A stretch of DNA of 64,000 bases from assembly GCA_964398055.1 (NCBI GenBank), contig CAYNLK010000002.1, positions 196,228 through 260,227 of the forward strand, read 5' to 3'. The notes under the pieces were generated by a model. That model was not told the origin of the DNA. It searched no databases and worked only from the letters and a program-made list of their open reading frames with translations. The position numbers were made by a program, and so were the translations under genes. Shown here piece after piece: positions 53,437 to 62,079 of this stretch. The stretch is from CAYNLK01 sp964398055 (lineage in GTDB: Bacteria > Chloroflexota > Anaerolineae > 4572-78 > J111). How positions within the stretch are numbered: position 1 is the first letter of the stretch; every line of letters starts with the position of its first letter.

Positions 53437-54602
53437 CGCTCCTCCTGAGCCAACCGGCGAACTGCTTCCAGGGCGATGTTCACCTCGGCCATCGTGTTGA
53501 ATGCGCCCAAACCAAACCGAACCGTCCCCACCGGAAAGGTACCCAGGCTCTTGTGCGCCGCCGGGGCGCAATGGAGCCCCACCCGGCATAAGATGCCATA
53601 CTCATCGTCTAACCGCAGCCCAACTTCCGCCGGAGACATTCCCTCGATGTTGAATGAGATGGTGGCAGTCTGGCGGTTAGCCTGCCGGGGGCCATAAACG
53701 ATCACCCCGGCGATTTCTTGCAAGCCATCAATCAACCGCTGGCTCAGTTCAAGCTCATGGGCGCGTATATTTTCGACGCCTTTGGCCAGTACCCAGCGGA
53801 CCCCGGCTCTCAACCCGGCCAGTCCGACTGCGTTGGGTGTGCCGCTTTCACAGATGTCGGGCAGAAATTCAGGCTGCTCTTCCAACTCCGACCGGCTGCC
53901 GGTGCCGCCACGCTTGAGGGGATTCAATCTGGCCAGGTCAACCCGCTCGCCGATCACTAACCCACCGGTACCCATCGGCCCGTACAGTGACTTGTGGCCG
54001 GTAAAGGCCAGCAGGTCAATCTTGTCGGCCTCCAGATCGACCGGGTAGGCTCCACCGGTTTGAGCCGCATCGACCAGCAGCAGCAGATTGTGTTGGCGGG
54101 CGATGCGGCCCGCTTCGGCCACCGGCAGCAGGGTACCGACTACATTAGAGGCCTGGTTCAAAGCTATCATTACCGTGTTGGCCCGGATAGCCGTTGCTAC
54201 ATCCGCCGGATCAAGGCAGCCGGCCGGTGAGCACGGCACAACTGTTACCTCCACGCCTTGCCGTTCCAAAGCGCGCAGAGGCCGCATCACCGAGTTATGT
54301 TCCATCCCGCTGGTGATGACATGATCGCCAGGCCGGAGTAAACCCCGCAGAGCCAGGTTAAGGGCTTCGGTTACATTGGCCCCAAAAACGATGCGCAGCG
54401 GGTCGGCTACGTTAAACAGCTCGGCCAGGGTTTCCCGGGCCTCATATACAATCCGGCCCGATTCTACGGCCCGACGATGCGCCGAGCGGCCAGGATTGGC
54501 CCCGACCTCAGCGAGAAAATGGGTCATTGCCGCGGCTACACCCGGTGGCTTGGGCCAGGAGGTGGCCGCGTTGTCAAAGTAGATGTAGTTGTCCGTTGCC
54601 AA
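53433..54602 (-). CDS. Class V aminotransferase: cysteine desulfurase / selenocysteine lyase-like
   Basis: A 389-residue PLP enzyme. YFDNAATSWPKP is the typical start; DAAQTGG holds the Asp, TGHKSLYGPMGTGG the PLP lysine, and GLHCAPAAHKSLGT the catalytic Cys. The SufS/CsdB-type sequence can release sulfur from cysteine or selenium from selenocysteine. In a selenium operon between tusA and DUF3343, selenium delivery to SelD is a reasonable inference. The start is TTG 54602, 15 bp after the tusA stop. Confidence 0.9.
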   Translation of the reverse strand: MATDNYIYFDNAATSWPKPPGVAAAMTHFLAEVGANPGRSAHRRAVESGRIVYEARETLAELFNVADPLRIVFGANVTEALNLALRGLLRPGDHVITSGMEHNSVMRPLRALERQGVEVTVVPCSPAGCLDPADVATAIRANTVMIALNQASNVVGTLLPVAEAGRIARQHNLLLLVDAAQTGGAYPVDLEADKIDLLAFTGHKSLYGPMGTGGLVIGERVDLARLNPLKRGGTGSRSELEEQPEFLPDICESGTPNAVGLAGLRAGVRWVLAKGVENIRAHELELSQRLIDGLQEIAGVIVYGPRQANRQTATISFNIEGMSPAEVGLRLDDEYGILCRVGLHCAPAAHKSLGTFPVGTVRFGLGAFNTMAEVNIALEAVRRLAQEER

Positions 54603-54617
54603 TATGCTTGCTCTTTC

Positions 54618-54827
54618 TCAACGCGTAATTATTAGCTTGAATTCATCATCAATTTCTTCAATTTGCACCCGGCATTTTTTGCTTTCGGCCATCCGGCGCA
54701 CGTTTTCGCGCGAGGTTACGGTTTCTACCCAAACCTCAACGGGAAAGTCGCCGCTTTCGATAGCTCTGGTAGCCAGGATAACCGGCTGAGGACAAGAAAG
54801 ACCGCGCGCGTCTACTTTTTTAGCCAT
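54618..54827 (-). CDS. tusA: TusA-like sulfur carrier protein
   Basis: A 69-residue SirA/TusA protein with VDARGLSCPQPVI, the active cysteine in CPxP. In sulfur relay TusA takes persulfide from a desulfurase. Encoded directly before the desulfurase gene and next to yedE, it more likely serves selenium flow here. SD GGAG precedes ATG. Confidence 0.9.
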   Translation of the reverse strand: MAKKVDARGLSCPQPVILATRAIESGDFPVEVWVETVTSRENVRRMAESKKCRVQIEEIDDEFKLIITR

Positions 54828-54866
54828 TTTTTATTCTCCGTTTCTTGGAACTGTTTTTTGACCAAC

Positions 54867-56024
54867 TTACTTGCCGGCAGTTGCCGATAGCGGCGTTTCT
54901 TTTACTACCTCTAACTCGATTTTTTCCCGCATCGTAAAGCCGATGACCAGGCAGGCCACCAATCCCAATCCAATGGCGATCATGCCATACGGCGAAAGCC
55001 CGCCCACTATGCCTTCGGCGACGTTGTCCGGCGAGGCGGCCAGGCTAAAGTTATGGGCCAGGCCCGCCCCGGTGATCATGCCCACTACAAACACGGCCGC
55101 GTCGCCATCCCCTTCGCCAGCCAGAAAGAGTTGCCGGCCCGGACACCCCCCGGCCAGCGCAAAGGCCAGCCCGGCCAGAACCATCCCCAAAAAATTCCAC
55201 AGGTGGCTGCTGTGCGCCACCGGCTGGCCAAAGAGGCCAAAATTTACCTGTCCCAAAATGAGGTTGGTGGCAAAGGCGGCCACCAGCAGCGCCCCAACAC
55301 CGCTGATCAGGTGATAATCTCGCATCAGGATGACGTCACGAATGGAGCCCATGGTGCAAAAGCGGGTACGCTGGGCCACAAAACCGATGATCAGCCCGGC
55401 AGCCAGCGACAGCCCCAACAGGGCGTGCATAGAGCCGGGGCCTTTTTCACTGGCAAAAATCGGGCCGCCTTCACTGAATTGGGGTTGGAAGATAGCCAGC
55501 AGCAGCAACCCAAACATAATGGCCGGCATCATCCAACCTACGGCCGGGTAAGTTTTGTAAGAGCGGCCCAGGTTGTAGCCCGATTTGAGGAATTGCACCC
55601 CGATGGTAATGCCGACGGTCAAACCGGCCAGCCCCAGGATGGCGTTCAGGTCGCCGCCGGCCAGTCGCAGCAGCGCCCGCCAGGGACAGCCCAAAAAAGC
55701 CAAAGCCCCGATCATCGCTAATATGCCCAACACAAAGCGAACAATCGGGGCCGAACCGGCGCACGCCCTGAATTCACGGAAGGCATAGGCGGCAATCATC
55801 GCCCCCAGCACAAAGCCGATGATTTCTGGCCGGATGTATTGCACCACGCTGGCTCGATGCAATCCCAGCGCGCCGGCGATGTCCCGCTCAAAACAGGCCA
55901 CGCAGATGCCCATATTGGGCGGATTGCCGAATTTTTGCAGAAAAGCGGCCAGAACCCCAATCACAGCCCCGGCCAGAATGATGCCCCATCGCGAGGCAAA
56001 GAAGCGAGTAACTTTGTCGGACAT
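54867..56024 (-). CDS. yedE: YedE-type selenium (or thiosulfate-like) membrane transporter
   Basis: A 385-residue polytopic protein of the YeeE/YedE family, duplicated inside: two halves each with conserved Cys motifs (FLGCPWRALLRLAGGDLNA and LAGGCPGRQLFLAGEGDGD), and QRTRFCTMGSIRDVIL. YeeE moves thiosulfate through such cysteines; YedE variants are linked to selenium-using organisms and are thought to import a selenium compound. It is the first gene of the operon, with AGGAGGT before ATG, and is controlled by the structured leader upstream. Confidence 0.9.
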   Translation of the reverse strand: MSDKVTRFFASRWGIILAGAVIGVLAAFLQKFGNPPNMGICVACFERDIAGALGLHRASVVQYIRPEIIGFVLGAMIAAYAFREFRACAGSAPIVRFVLGILAMIGALAFLGCPWRALLRLAGGDLNAILGLAGLTVGITIGVQFLKSGYNLGRSYKTYPAVGWMMPAIMFGLLLLAIFQPQFSEGGPIFASEKGPGSMHALLGLSLAAGLIIGFVAQRTRFCTMGSIRDVILMRDYHLISGVGALLVAAFATNLILGQVNFGLFGQPVAHSSHLWNFLGMVLAGLAFALAGGCPGRQLFLAGEGDGDAAVFVVGMITGAGLAHNFSLAASPDNVAEGIVGGLSPYGMIAIGLGLVACLVIGFTMREKIELEVVKETPLSATAGK

Positions 56025-56059
56025 AGTGTATTACCTCCTTGAATCAATGATGGATTGAT

Positions 56060-56092
56060 AAAAAAAAACGCAGCCGGCATACGCCAGCTGCG
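56060..56092 (-). terminator. Intrinsic terminator in the selenium operon leader
   Basis: On the minus strand CGCAGCTGGC-GTAT-GCCGGCTGCG (10-bp stem with one G-U pair) is followed by nine T. It lies 36 bp before yedE and would stop transcription before the operon unless prevented. Confidence 0.9.
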
Positions 56093-56159
56093 GCACAGGA
56101 GGACACACCACGCCTAAGTTTAGAGCGGAGGAGTTACACCACCGCCCGCTGACGTATGC
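56077..56159 (-). promoter_or_regulatory. Candidate riboswitch/attenuator of the selenium operon
   Basis: The 5' arm GCATACGTCAGC (56159-56148) pairs with GCTGGCGTATGC (56088-56077) over 12 bp. The 3' arm is also part of the terminator stem and loop (56069-56092), so the two structures exclude each other. Enclosed are two hairpin-forming copies of a motif, TGGTGTAACTCCTCC (56141-56127) and TGGTGTGTCCTCC (56110-56098). If a ligand stabilises the closing helix, transcription continues (an ON switch). It matches no riboswitch class that I know. Confidence 0.6.
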
Positions 56160-56304
56160 AGTTTGATCGCTTGAAAGCGCCAACCGGCGCATTCAAGTGA
56201 TGTTCAAGTACGGCGATGCTGTAACCTAAACACGAATTGACTCCTTTGGGGATAACTGCTCAACTTCAGCCTCAATCATAGGTCAATTTGGCAGAAGGAA
56301 AAAG

Positions 56305-56338
56305 TGACATTTGTCCCGAATAACTGCGACAAATGTCA
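56305..56338. repeat. Inverted repeat TGACATTTGTC / GACAAATGTCA
   Basis: Perfect 11-bp arms separated by 12 nt, followed at 56343 by a half copy of the AAGTGACCGGCACTT family (AAGTGACCGACACTTT). Confidence 0.65.
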
Positions 56339-56394
56339 TAAAGCAAGTGACCGACACTTTAACTTTCTTGTTCACCAGCGGACACGGACCGCGA

Positions 56395-56465
56395 AGTGTA
56401 TGGATTTCACGGATTATGTAAAAAATTTAAAGAGAAATCCGTGTGAATCTGTGAAATCCGTGTCC
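56395..56465. repeat. GGATTTCACGGATT-type inverted/direct repeats
   Basis: ATGGATTTCACGGATT is followed by AAATCCGTGTGAATC and GTGAAATCCGTGTCC: repeated words of a type seen dispersed in many bacterial genomes. It lies just beyond the 3' end of the htrA gene. Confidence 0.5.
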
Positions 56466-56477
56466 AAAACTTTGCTC

Positions 56478-57671
56478 TTACGGCCGGGCGCCCAGCCGCA
56501 CCGAAACCTCCTGGCTGGCGCCGTTGCGGATGACCGTCAGGCTAACCTCCTGGCCCGGACGAGTCTGGACGGCGATGTAGGTTAGCAAATCATCCGACGA
56601 GCGAACCGGTTGCCCGCCGATAGCGGTGATCACGTCGCCGCCCACTTCGACCGGCCGGCCGTTGACCATCACCCTATTGTTGGCCCCACGCAGGCCGGCC
56701 TGGTCGGCCGGGCCGCCGGGGGCCACCTGGACCACGTAAGCCCCGCTGTTCACTGGCAGGTTCATCGCTCTGGCCAGCGCCGGGGTTACATTATCACCGG
56801 CGGTAACCCCCAACCAGGCCCAGTCGTAACGCCCGGTTTCGATCAACGCCGGCACCACCCGCTGGACGATGTCAACCGGGATGGCCAGGCTGACGCCGCT
56901 GTTGACCCCTTCATTGCTGGTGACCCCCTGGGCATTGACCCCGATGACCCGGCCTTGCAGGTCGAGGAGGGGGCCGCCGGAGTTGCCGGGATTGATGGCC
57001 GCGTCGGTTTGGATGGCGTGGGGAATGGAAAATGGGGTCAACGCCGGAATGGTCCGGCCCAGGGCGCTGATGATGCCCCGGGTCAGAGTGCCTTCCAGGC
57101 CAAAAGGATTGCCAATTGCCACCACGGTTTGGCCCACGGCCAACTCATCCATTTTGCCCAGGGGCAGCGCCGTAACCCCGGCCGGTAGTTGAGTTACTTT
57201 CAGCACGGCCAGGTCGCTGTGCGGGTCGAGTCCCACCAACGCTGCTTCATAGATGCTGCCATCCGTAAAACTGATCTCGATTTCTGCAGCCCCATTCACC
57301 ACGTGGGCGTTGGTTACAATGTGACCGGTTTGATCGTACACAAAGCCGGAACCCTGGCTCGGTCCGGCTCCCGGGGAACCGCCCGGCGTCGCCTGGGGCA
57401 GGCCGGGTTGGCCGCCATAAGCGGCGATATTGACGACCGCCGGATTGGCCCGCCGGTACAGGTTGGTTAGCACCGCCTGCTCGTCGGCCAGGCTGCTGGG
57501 AAGCGCGGCATCAACTGCCGGCGCCGGCGCAGCGGCGACCGCCGGGTCAGGCGATGACTCCGCTCCGGCCGGCAACTCCAGCGAGCAGCCGGTCAGCGCC
57601 GCCAAAATGAGACCGATCAATAGGTAAGCTTTAATCACAGTAAATTGCGTCGAAAACGATTGTGTCGACAT
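56478..57671 (-). CDS. HtrA/DegP-like serine protease lipoprotein with PDZ domain
   Basis: A 397-residue protease. The signal sequence has lipobox LAALTGC (Cys about 27), so it should be anchored outside the cytoplasmic membrane. Trypsin-like domain (about 70-280): His in TNAHVVNG, Asp in HSDLAVLKV and Ser in NPGNSGGPLLD. A PDZ domain follows (about 295-395). It is a quality-control protease. The start is ATG 57671 behind AGAAGG. It lies downstream of the restriction-modification pair on the same strand, with a 78-bp gap. Confidence 0.92.
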   Translation of the reverse strand: MSTQSFSTQFTVIKAYLLIGLILAALTGCSLELPAGAESSPDPAVAAAPAPAVDAALPSSLADEQAVLTNLYRRANPAVVNIAAYGGQPGLPQATPGGSPGAGPSQGSGFVYDQTGHIVTNAHVVNGAAEIEISFTDGSIYEAALVGLDPHSDLAVLKVTQLPAGVTALPLGKMDELAVGQTVVAIGNPFGLEGTLTRGIISALGRTIPALTPFSIPHAIQTDAAINPGNSGGPLLDLQGRVIGVNAQGVTSNEGVNSGVSLAIPVDIVQRVVPALIETGRYDWAWLGVTAGDNVTPALARAMNLPVNSGAYVVQVAPGGPADQAGLRGANNRVMVNGRPVEVGGDVITAIGGQPVRSSDDLLTYIAVQTRPGQEVSLTVIRNGASQEVSVRLGARP

Positions 57672-57749
57672 TTTGGACCTTCTGTTCTCCCGCAAAATTC
57701 TTCAATGGGCTAATCTGCTCAACGATTTGTTGGGTGCATTTTGGCCTAC

Positions 57750-58319
57750 CTACGCCGTAATGCCCAAAATCAAGACAGGTATATCGATATTCGCCACGCC
57801 TCGCTGCTCCAAATCCCAAACAAACTGCTCAAAATAAGAGACGCCCGTTGACATTCCATTGGCAAATTCCTTGAGCGGAACAATCTCTACACCAACATCA
57901 ATAATGCCCCGGTTATGAAAGATGGTCATTTTGGCGGCGACGTTGTACACCATGAACGCATATTTACCGAATTGAACTTCCACCCCAACTCGATTTTTTA
58001 CAAAATCCATATCTCTAAACGCACCCCGGACCGTTTCAGGACGTTCATAATCCGGTGTGTAAAACTCTGTAGGATATTCAGCCGCAATCTTGTGATTTCT
58101 CCAACCTCTCGCGCCAAATTCCCGCTTAAAAGCTTTGTTCAATGAACCAGGCTTATACAACATCCGACCCGGCATTGTCTTTTCTCGACTCACTTTTGTT
58201 TTATGTTCTGTCGCGTCTACTCCAGCTATCACATCTTTAATTTCCTGCAATTCGGCGGCGAAATTGGCCTCAATAACTTCTCTTCCCCGGTTGAATGAAT
58301 AAATACCAACGATCCTCAT
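57750..58319 (-). CDS. BglII-like type II restriction endonuclease
   Basis: A 189-residue protein. The active-site pattern D105-x8-E114-V-Q116 (DFVKNRVGVEVQF) has the same spacing as in BglII, followed by the similar YAFMVYNVAAKMTIFH and DIPVLILGI. BglII cuts A^GATCT; the specificity here is inferred only from the family and could differ. Start ATG 58317-58319 overlaps the methyltransferase stop (ATGA). The gene is more AT-rich than its neighbours, which is usual for mobile restriction-modification modules. Confidence 0.8.
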   Translation of the reverse strand: MRIVGIYSFNRGREVIEANFAAELQEIKDVIAGVDATEHKTKVSREKTMPGRMLYKPGSLNKAFKREFGARGWRNHKIAAEYPTEFYTPDYERPETVRGAFRDMDFVKNRVGVEVQFGKYAFMVYNVAAKMTIFHNRGIIDVGVEIVPLKEFANGMSTGVSYFEQFVWDLEQRGVANIDIPVLILGITA

Positions 58320-59305
58320 TGATAATCCTCTTTCGTCTCCAAAAGTCTTTCCTGAGCGGCATTTTTCCATTCGGTGGGAATCTGTGACACTTTTTCTTGT
58401 CCCGTTGGCTTATGAACAGGTTTTCCTATTGGCCTTAGACTCAAAGTTCCGTTAAAAAATGAGGTCAACCGTTCGTGGGTAACGTTGACATATTCTGTCT
58501 CTTTTTCACTCCCAATCGCACGGCGGTCATTTTTTATGGCGGCGATTAATGTAGACCCTACGCCGGCATAGGGATCAAAAACCCAATCCCCTTCGTTTGT
58601 CAAGGCTAATACGCACCGTTCAACCAACTCAACTGGAAATTGGCAGGGATGAGCTGTTTTTTCAGGATGATTTGACTTAACATTTGGGATTTCCCAAAAA
58701 CAATCTTCCCACTCTTGCGCCAATATTTCCCACACATCCGAGGGATTTTTTCCTTTTGGGTTACCCGATGGTTTACCTTTATTTGGTCCTTTGTAATGAC
58801 GTTTGCCTGGATATTTTGAAGGAACCCGAACCGCATCTAAATTGAACGTATAATCCTGGCTCTTGGTAAACCACAGTATTGTTTCATACCGCCCAGAAAA
58901 TCTTTTGGAGGCGTGTAGGCCGTGTCCAAAATGCCAGATAATACGGTTTCGTAATGACAAACCCAAATCCTTAAAAATACGGTAGTAAAAAATATCTAAC
59001 GGAAATACCTCACCATCCTGAACGAAATTTCCCACTTGCCAACAGATACTTCCCTCTGGATGCAAAATGCGATACATTTTTGAGATGGTTCTTGCCTGAG
59101 TGTCCAAATAGTTATCTATTGAGACTTGATCTTCGTAAGATTTGCCTAAATTATAGGGGGGAGAAGTGATAATGAGTTTTACATAATTATCGGGGATAGT
59201 GTCAATTAGATCGCTGGTATCACCATGATAAACAACAACATCGGCATTGGGATCAAACTCGGATGAAATCGTTTTAGGTTTATCAAACAGAGGTAAATTG
59301 CTCAT
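58316..59305 (-). CDS. DNA methyltransferase of the restriction-modification pair (N4-cytosine/N6-adenine type)
   Basis: A 329-residue SAM-dependent enzyme. The catalytic motif TSPPYN (47-52) comes before the SAM motif DPYAGVGSTLIAA (about 245-258), which is the beta-class order. SPPY is typical of N4-cytosine enzymes, consistent with BglII-type partners. It protects host DNA from the nuclease encoded just downstream. The gene is AT-rich. Upstream 340 bp hold only repeats, so the pair forms its own unit. Confidence 0.88.
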   Translation of the reverse strand: MSNLPLFDKPKTISSEFDPNADVVVYHGDTSDLIDTIPDNYVKLIITSPPYNLGKSYEDQVSIDNYLDTQARTISKMYRILHPEGSICWQVGNFVQDGEVFPLDIFYYRIFKDLGLSLRNRIIWHFGHGLHASKRFSGRYETILWFTKSQDYTFNLDAVRVPSKYPGKRHYKGPNKGKPSGNPKGKNPSDVWEILAQEWEDCFWEIPNVKSNHPEKTAHPCQFPVELVERCVLALTNEGDWVFDPYAGVGSTLIAAIKNDRRAIGSEKETEYVNVTHERLTSFFNGTLSLRPIGKPVHKPTGQEKVSQIPTEWKNAAQERLLETKEDYQ

Positions 59306-59379
59306 TTATCAACACTCACTAGAAAATTTGTGCGAGTATGATGATACAAAATTTATTCGATAATGTAAAATTATGGCTT

Positions 59380-59525
59380 GCCTGAGGGTGTGTCCGATTT
59401 TTTAAGTGACCGGCACTTCTAACTCATCTTGGCTTGGAATTGCCGTCAAATCGCCTTAATCTTGGCTTGGAAATTGTGGCGAAAGTGCCGGTCACCTTAT
59501 TTACCAAAAATTCTGGACAGACCCC
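59380..59525. repeat. Long imperfect palindrome of the AAGTGACCGGCACTT family
   Basis: AAGTGACCGGCACTT (59404-59418) and AAGTGCCGGTCACCTT (59482-59497) are the inner part of a longer inverted repeat: GGGTGTGTCC...TTTTTT on the left against AAAAATTCTGGACAGACCCC on the right. The loop has a direct repeat CTTGGCTTGGAA. Nothing else is seen in the 340-bp spacer. Confidence 0.65.
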
Positions 59526-59644
59526 TTGCCTGACTGTGTGCTGTAGTTAACATTAATGCGCCCAACAATTCTTATGTCGATTATTATAGCACAAATGGGC
59601 TAATGAGTCACTTGGAGGGCAGGCGACAGTAAAAAGGGGTGTAG

Positions 59645-60715
59645 TCAGTCAGCTTTCGCTTCAAAAACAAACGTCCACAGATAATCGACCAGTTGCCACG
59701 TTTCAGCCGGGGTAAAAATGGGGCCGAAAGCGGGCATGCCGGTGCCCATGCCGCCCCGCCGCAGTTTGGCGTAATAAATCTCGCCGGTCCCGCCCAACAT
59801 CGACCCTGGCTCATTGAAAGCAGTGGGGCCTGCACTCATTTGCATATCACCGTGTTGGCCCATGCCTTGGGCGGCCAGGGCAGCCGCGCCGGGGCCTTGA
59901 CCATCGCCGGCCTCACCGTGACAGGCGGCGCAGTTTTTGGCGTAAAGAGATGCAGCCGCCTGGGTTGCCTCCGGTTCGAGATCGACCAGCCATAAATAGG
60001 CCACGGCATCCCAGGCCTCCGGCTCGCTCAGGCCGGCCTGGACCAGCCGCTCCCAACCTTCAACCGGGCTGTGACTCCGCCGCCACCCCAGGTCGGCCAA
60101 TTCGGGCGGCAGCCTCGATCCCAACCGGGCCACCAGGCCGGCCCCCCGGGCCGCCGAGGGAGTTGCGGCCGGAACAACCCCGGCTTCGTGGGGCGCGTCA
60201 ATATCCACCTGCCGCGCCGCCAGCGACTCAATCACCGGGTCAGACGGATTGCCGGTGACCAGGGCGGTGGGGTTGGCCGGGTCGTACACCTCAATGGCCG
60301 CCCGCATCCGCCAATGGTTGGGACTGCACCAGGTATTGCAGTAAATGGTGTAGCGCCCGGCCCGGTCAAAGGTGACCTCAACTTCCTTTACCTCACCCGG
60401 ATCGACGTGACCCAGGTCGATGCCCAGGCCCGGCCCAATGGCAATGCCGTGGGTTACATCCGGCACCGTGAAACGCAGCCGCACCGTTTCGCCGGCGGCC
60501 ACCCGGATCGAGTCCGGTTGGAAGCCGCCCGCCTCCGGCGCCGCTGCCGTCACCTCGATGGTACGGATACCGGTTAGAGCCGGGCGAAGGAGATATTGGT
60601 AACCCAGCACAGCCGTGGGCAGGGCCACCAGAATCAGGACGACAGCCAGCAACGCCAACCGCTCACTGCGTTTTGAGGGAGCCGGTTGGGGCAAGATTTC
60701 AGGCGTCGAGTTCAT
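59645..60715 (-). CDS. CuA cupredoxin-cytochrome c fusion protein
   Basis: A 356-residue membrane-anchored protein. One N-terminal membrane helix (about 18-40) is followed by a cupredoxin domain with a complete binuclear CuA site: H89, then C126-x3-C130-x3-H134-x2-M137 (CNTWCSPNHWRM). The C-terminal class I cytochrome c domain has CAACH (262-266) with distal Met about 327 (GMPAFGP). It resembles cytochrome oxidase subunit II with a heme domain, but no oxidase subunit I is near. It should carry electrons outside the membrane. Start ATG overlaps the polyferredoxin stop (ATGA). It is the last gene of the operon. Confidence 0.85.
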   Translation of the reverse strand: MNSTPEILPQPAPSKRSERLALLAVVLILVALPTAVLGYQYLLRPALTGIRTIEVTAAAPEAGGFQPDSIRVAAGETVRLRFTVPDVTHGIAIGPGLGIDLGHVDPGEVKEVEVTFDRAGRYTIYCNTWCSPNHWRMRAAIEVYDPANPTALVTGNPSDPVIESLAARQVDIDAPHEAGVVPAATPSAARGAGLVARLGSRLPPELADLGWRRSHSPVEGWERLVQAGLSEPEAWDAVAYLWLVDLEPEATQAAASLYAKNCAACHGEAGDGQGPGAAALAAQGMGQHGDMQMSAGPTAFNEPGSMLGGTGEIYYAKLRRGGMGTGMPAFGPIFTPAETWQLVDYLWTFVFEAKAD

Positions 60716-62079
60716 CCCAGGTACAACCAGAAGAAGAGGGTGGTGACCCCGGCCAAAAAGCCCGAGACCGGCAGCGCGCCGCGCCAGGCCTGGGCGTCGC
60801 TGCGGGTGTGTTGGCGGCCAATGCGGTAGGCCGTCACCACCGAGAAGACCAGCCCCACCAGCAGCAGCCCGACTTGCAGGATTGCCGTTAATTGCGGCCA
60901 CAGGGGCGTCCAGGGCACCGAGCGGGTGCCAAACAGGTTCCAGCCCCAGCCAAACGGGTCGCTCAACACCGCGGCGGCATACGAGCCGTTGACAAAGACA
61001 AAGCTGAAGCTGAAGGCGATCCAACCGGTTAGCCCCATTGGGACCAGGCTATAGGCGTAATCCACAAAGAGACGTTTGACCGGCGTTTGCAGCCGGGCCA
61101 CTGAGCGGGCGGCAGCAGCGGTCAGCCAGAAGAGGCCGGGCAGGAGCAGCAGGTTGATCGCCAGAAAGCCGGCGGCGTAGACGGCCCAGTGGGACAACGA
61201 CTGCATATTGGCCCAATTTTTTAGCCAGCCCCACGGTCCCAGCAGGACGGCGCTGTAGAGCAGAGCGCAGGCCAGCATAATCAGCGCCTTGTAGGCTTCG
61301 TCCAGGCGGCGTTCCTTGGCTACCAGCAGATCGGTTCCAAAGGGGCGCAGGTTGATGGCGACGTTATCTTTGGGGCAGGCTTTGAGACACTCCGTACACA
61401 TACCGCAGTAGGTGTTCCGTTCCAGGTTGCCGGGAAAGACCACCCACGGGCAGCCGTAGCTGTGCGGGGTGCCGACGATGCAATCTTTGGTAGTATGATT
61501 TTTGCATACCTGCACATCCTTTACTCGCAACTCGATACTGGCGGTGAGCGAATAAAGGCCAATAAAGCCGCCCACCGGGCAAACGTAGCGGCAGAAGACC
61601 CGGTTTTCGTATAGGATGCTCAAGATTACCCCCAGCAAGATCATCGCCAACAACACCCAGGCGCTGACGCTGGGCCGGGTGAGGATAACCGTGCTGAAGA
61701 TGGCCAGGGCCAGAAAACCGAAATTTTGCAGCCAGATATTGCGTAGCCGCCGCGGCCAGCGCCAGCGCAGCGTGCGTAGCCGGCCCGGTACCCGGTGGAT
61801 GATACCGCGGCGCTGCAGCCATTCGCCCGGGCCGGGAATGGGACAGATGGTACACCACAGTCGCCCGAAGAAGGGCACCATGACGATGATCAGCAGCGCC
61901 CACCAGACGATCCAGACAAAGATAATGCCGAAATTGCGGCTGCCGGCCGGCGTGCCGAACAAGCCGGTCAGAATCGCCAGTACAAAAAAGAACAGGGTCA
62001 GCAGCATCAACGCCGGTTGGAAGGCCCGCGCTTTCAGCAGGCTCTTCAACCAGATGAAGCGGGTCAACTCATAGCGCAT
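60712..62079 (-). CDS. NapH/NosR-like 4Fe-4S polyferredoxin membrane protein
   Basis: A 455-residue protein with about nine membrane helices. Cysteine clusters: WCTICP (about 75-80), FCRYVCP (about 160-166), CKNH...DC and CGMCTECLKACPKDN (about 220-234), enough for two [4Fe-4S] clusters plus the CxxxCP motifs of the NapH/NosR/CcoG group. Such proteins pass electrons from quinol or cytosol to the outside. Start ATG 62079 overlaps the stop of the preceding selenoprotein gene (TGATG). Confidence 0.85.
   Translation of the reverse strand: MRYELTRFIWLKSLLKARAFQPALMLLTLFFFVLAILTGLFGTPAGSRNFGIIFVWIVWWALLIIVMVPFFGRLWCTICPIPGPGEWLQRRGIIHRVPGRLRTLRWRWPRRLRNIWLQNFGFLALAIFSTVILTRPSVSAWVLLAMILLGVILSILYENRVFCRYVCPVGGFIGLYSLTASIELRVKDVQVCKNHTTKDCIVGTPHSYGCPWVVFPGNLERNTYCGMCTECLKACPKDNVAINLRPFGTDLLVAKERRLDEAYKALIMLACALLYSAVLLGPWGWLKNWANMQSLSHWAVYAAGFLAINLLLLPGLFWLTAAAARSVARLQTPVKRLFVDYAYSLVPMGLTGWIAFSFSFVFVNGSYAAAVLSDPFGWGWNLFGTRSVPWTPLWPQLTAILQVGLLLVGLVFSVVTAYRIGRQHTRSDAQAWRGALPVSGFLAGVTTLFFWLYLG

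Noticed and set aside
56077..56159. A tRNA-Sec (selC) gene in the selenium leader
   Set aside because: The long closing helix and size invited the idea, but there is no T-loop (GTTCGA-like), no UCA anticodon arm and no CCA end; the terminator overlap fits an attenuator.
60716..61024. An N-terminal extension of the CuA-cytochrome c protein
   Set aside because: It overlaps the polyferredoxin gene by more than 300 bp in another frame and shows no domain; the ATG at 60715 in the ATGA overlap is far more likely.
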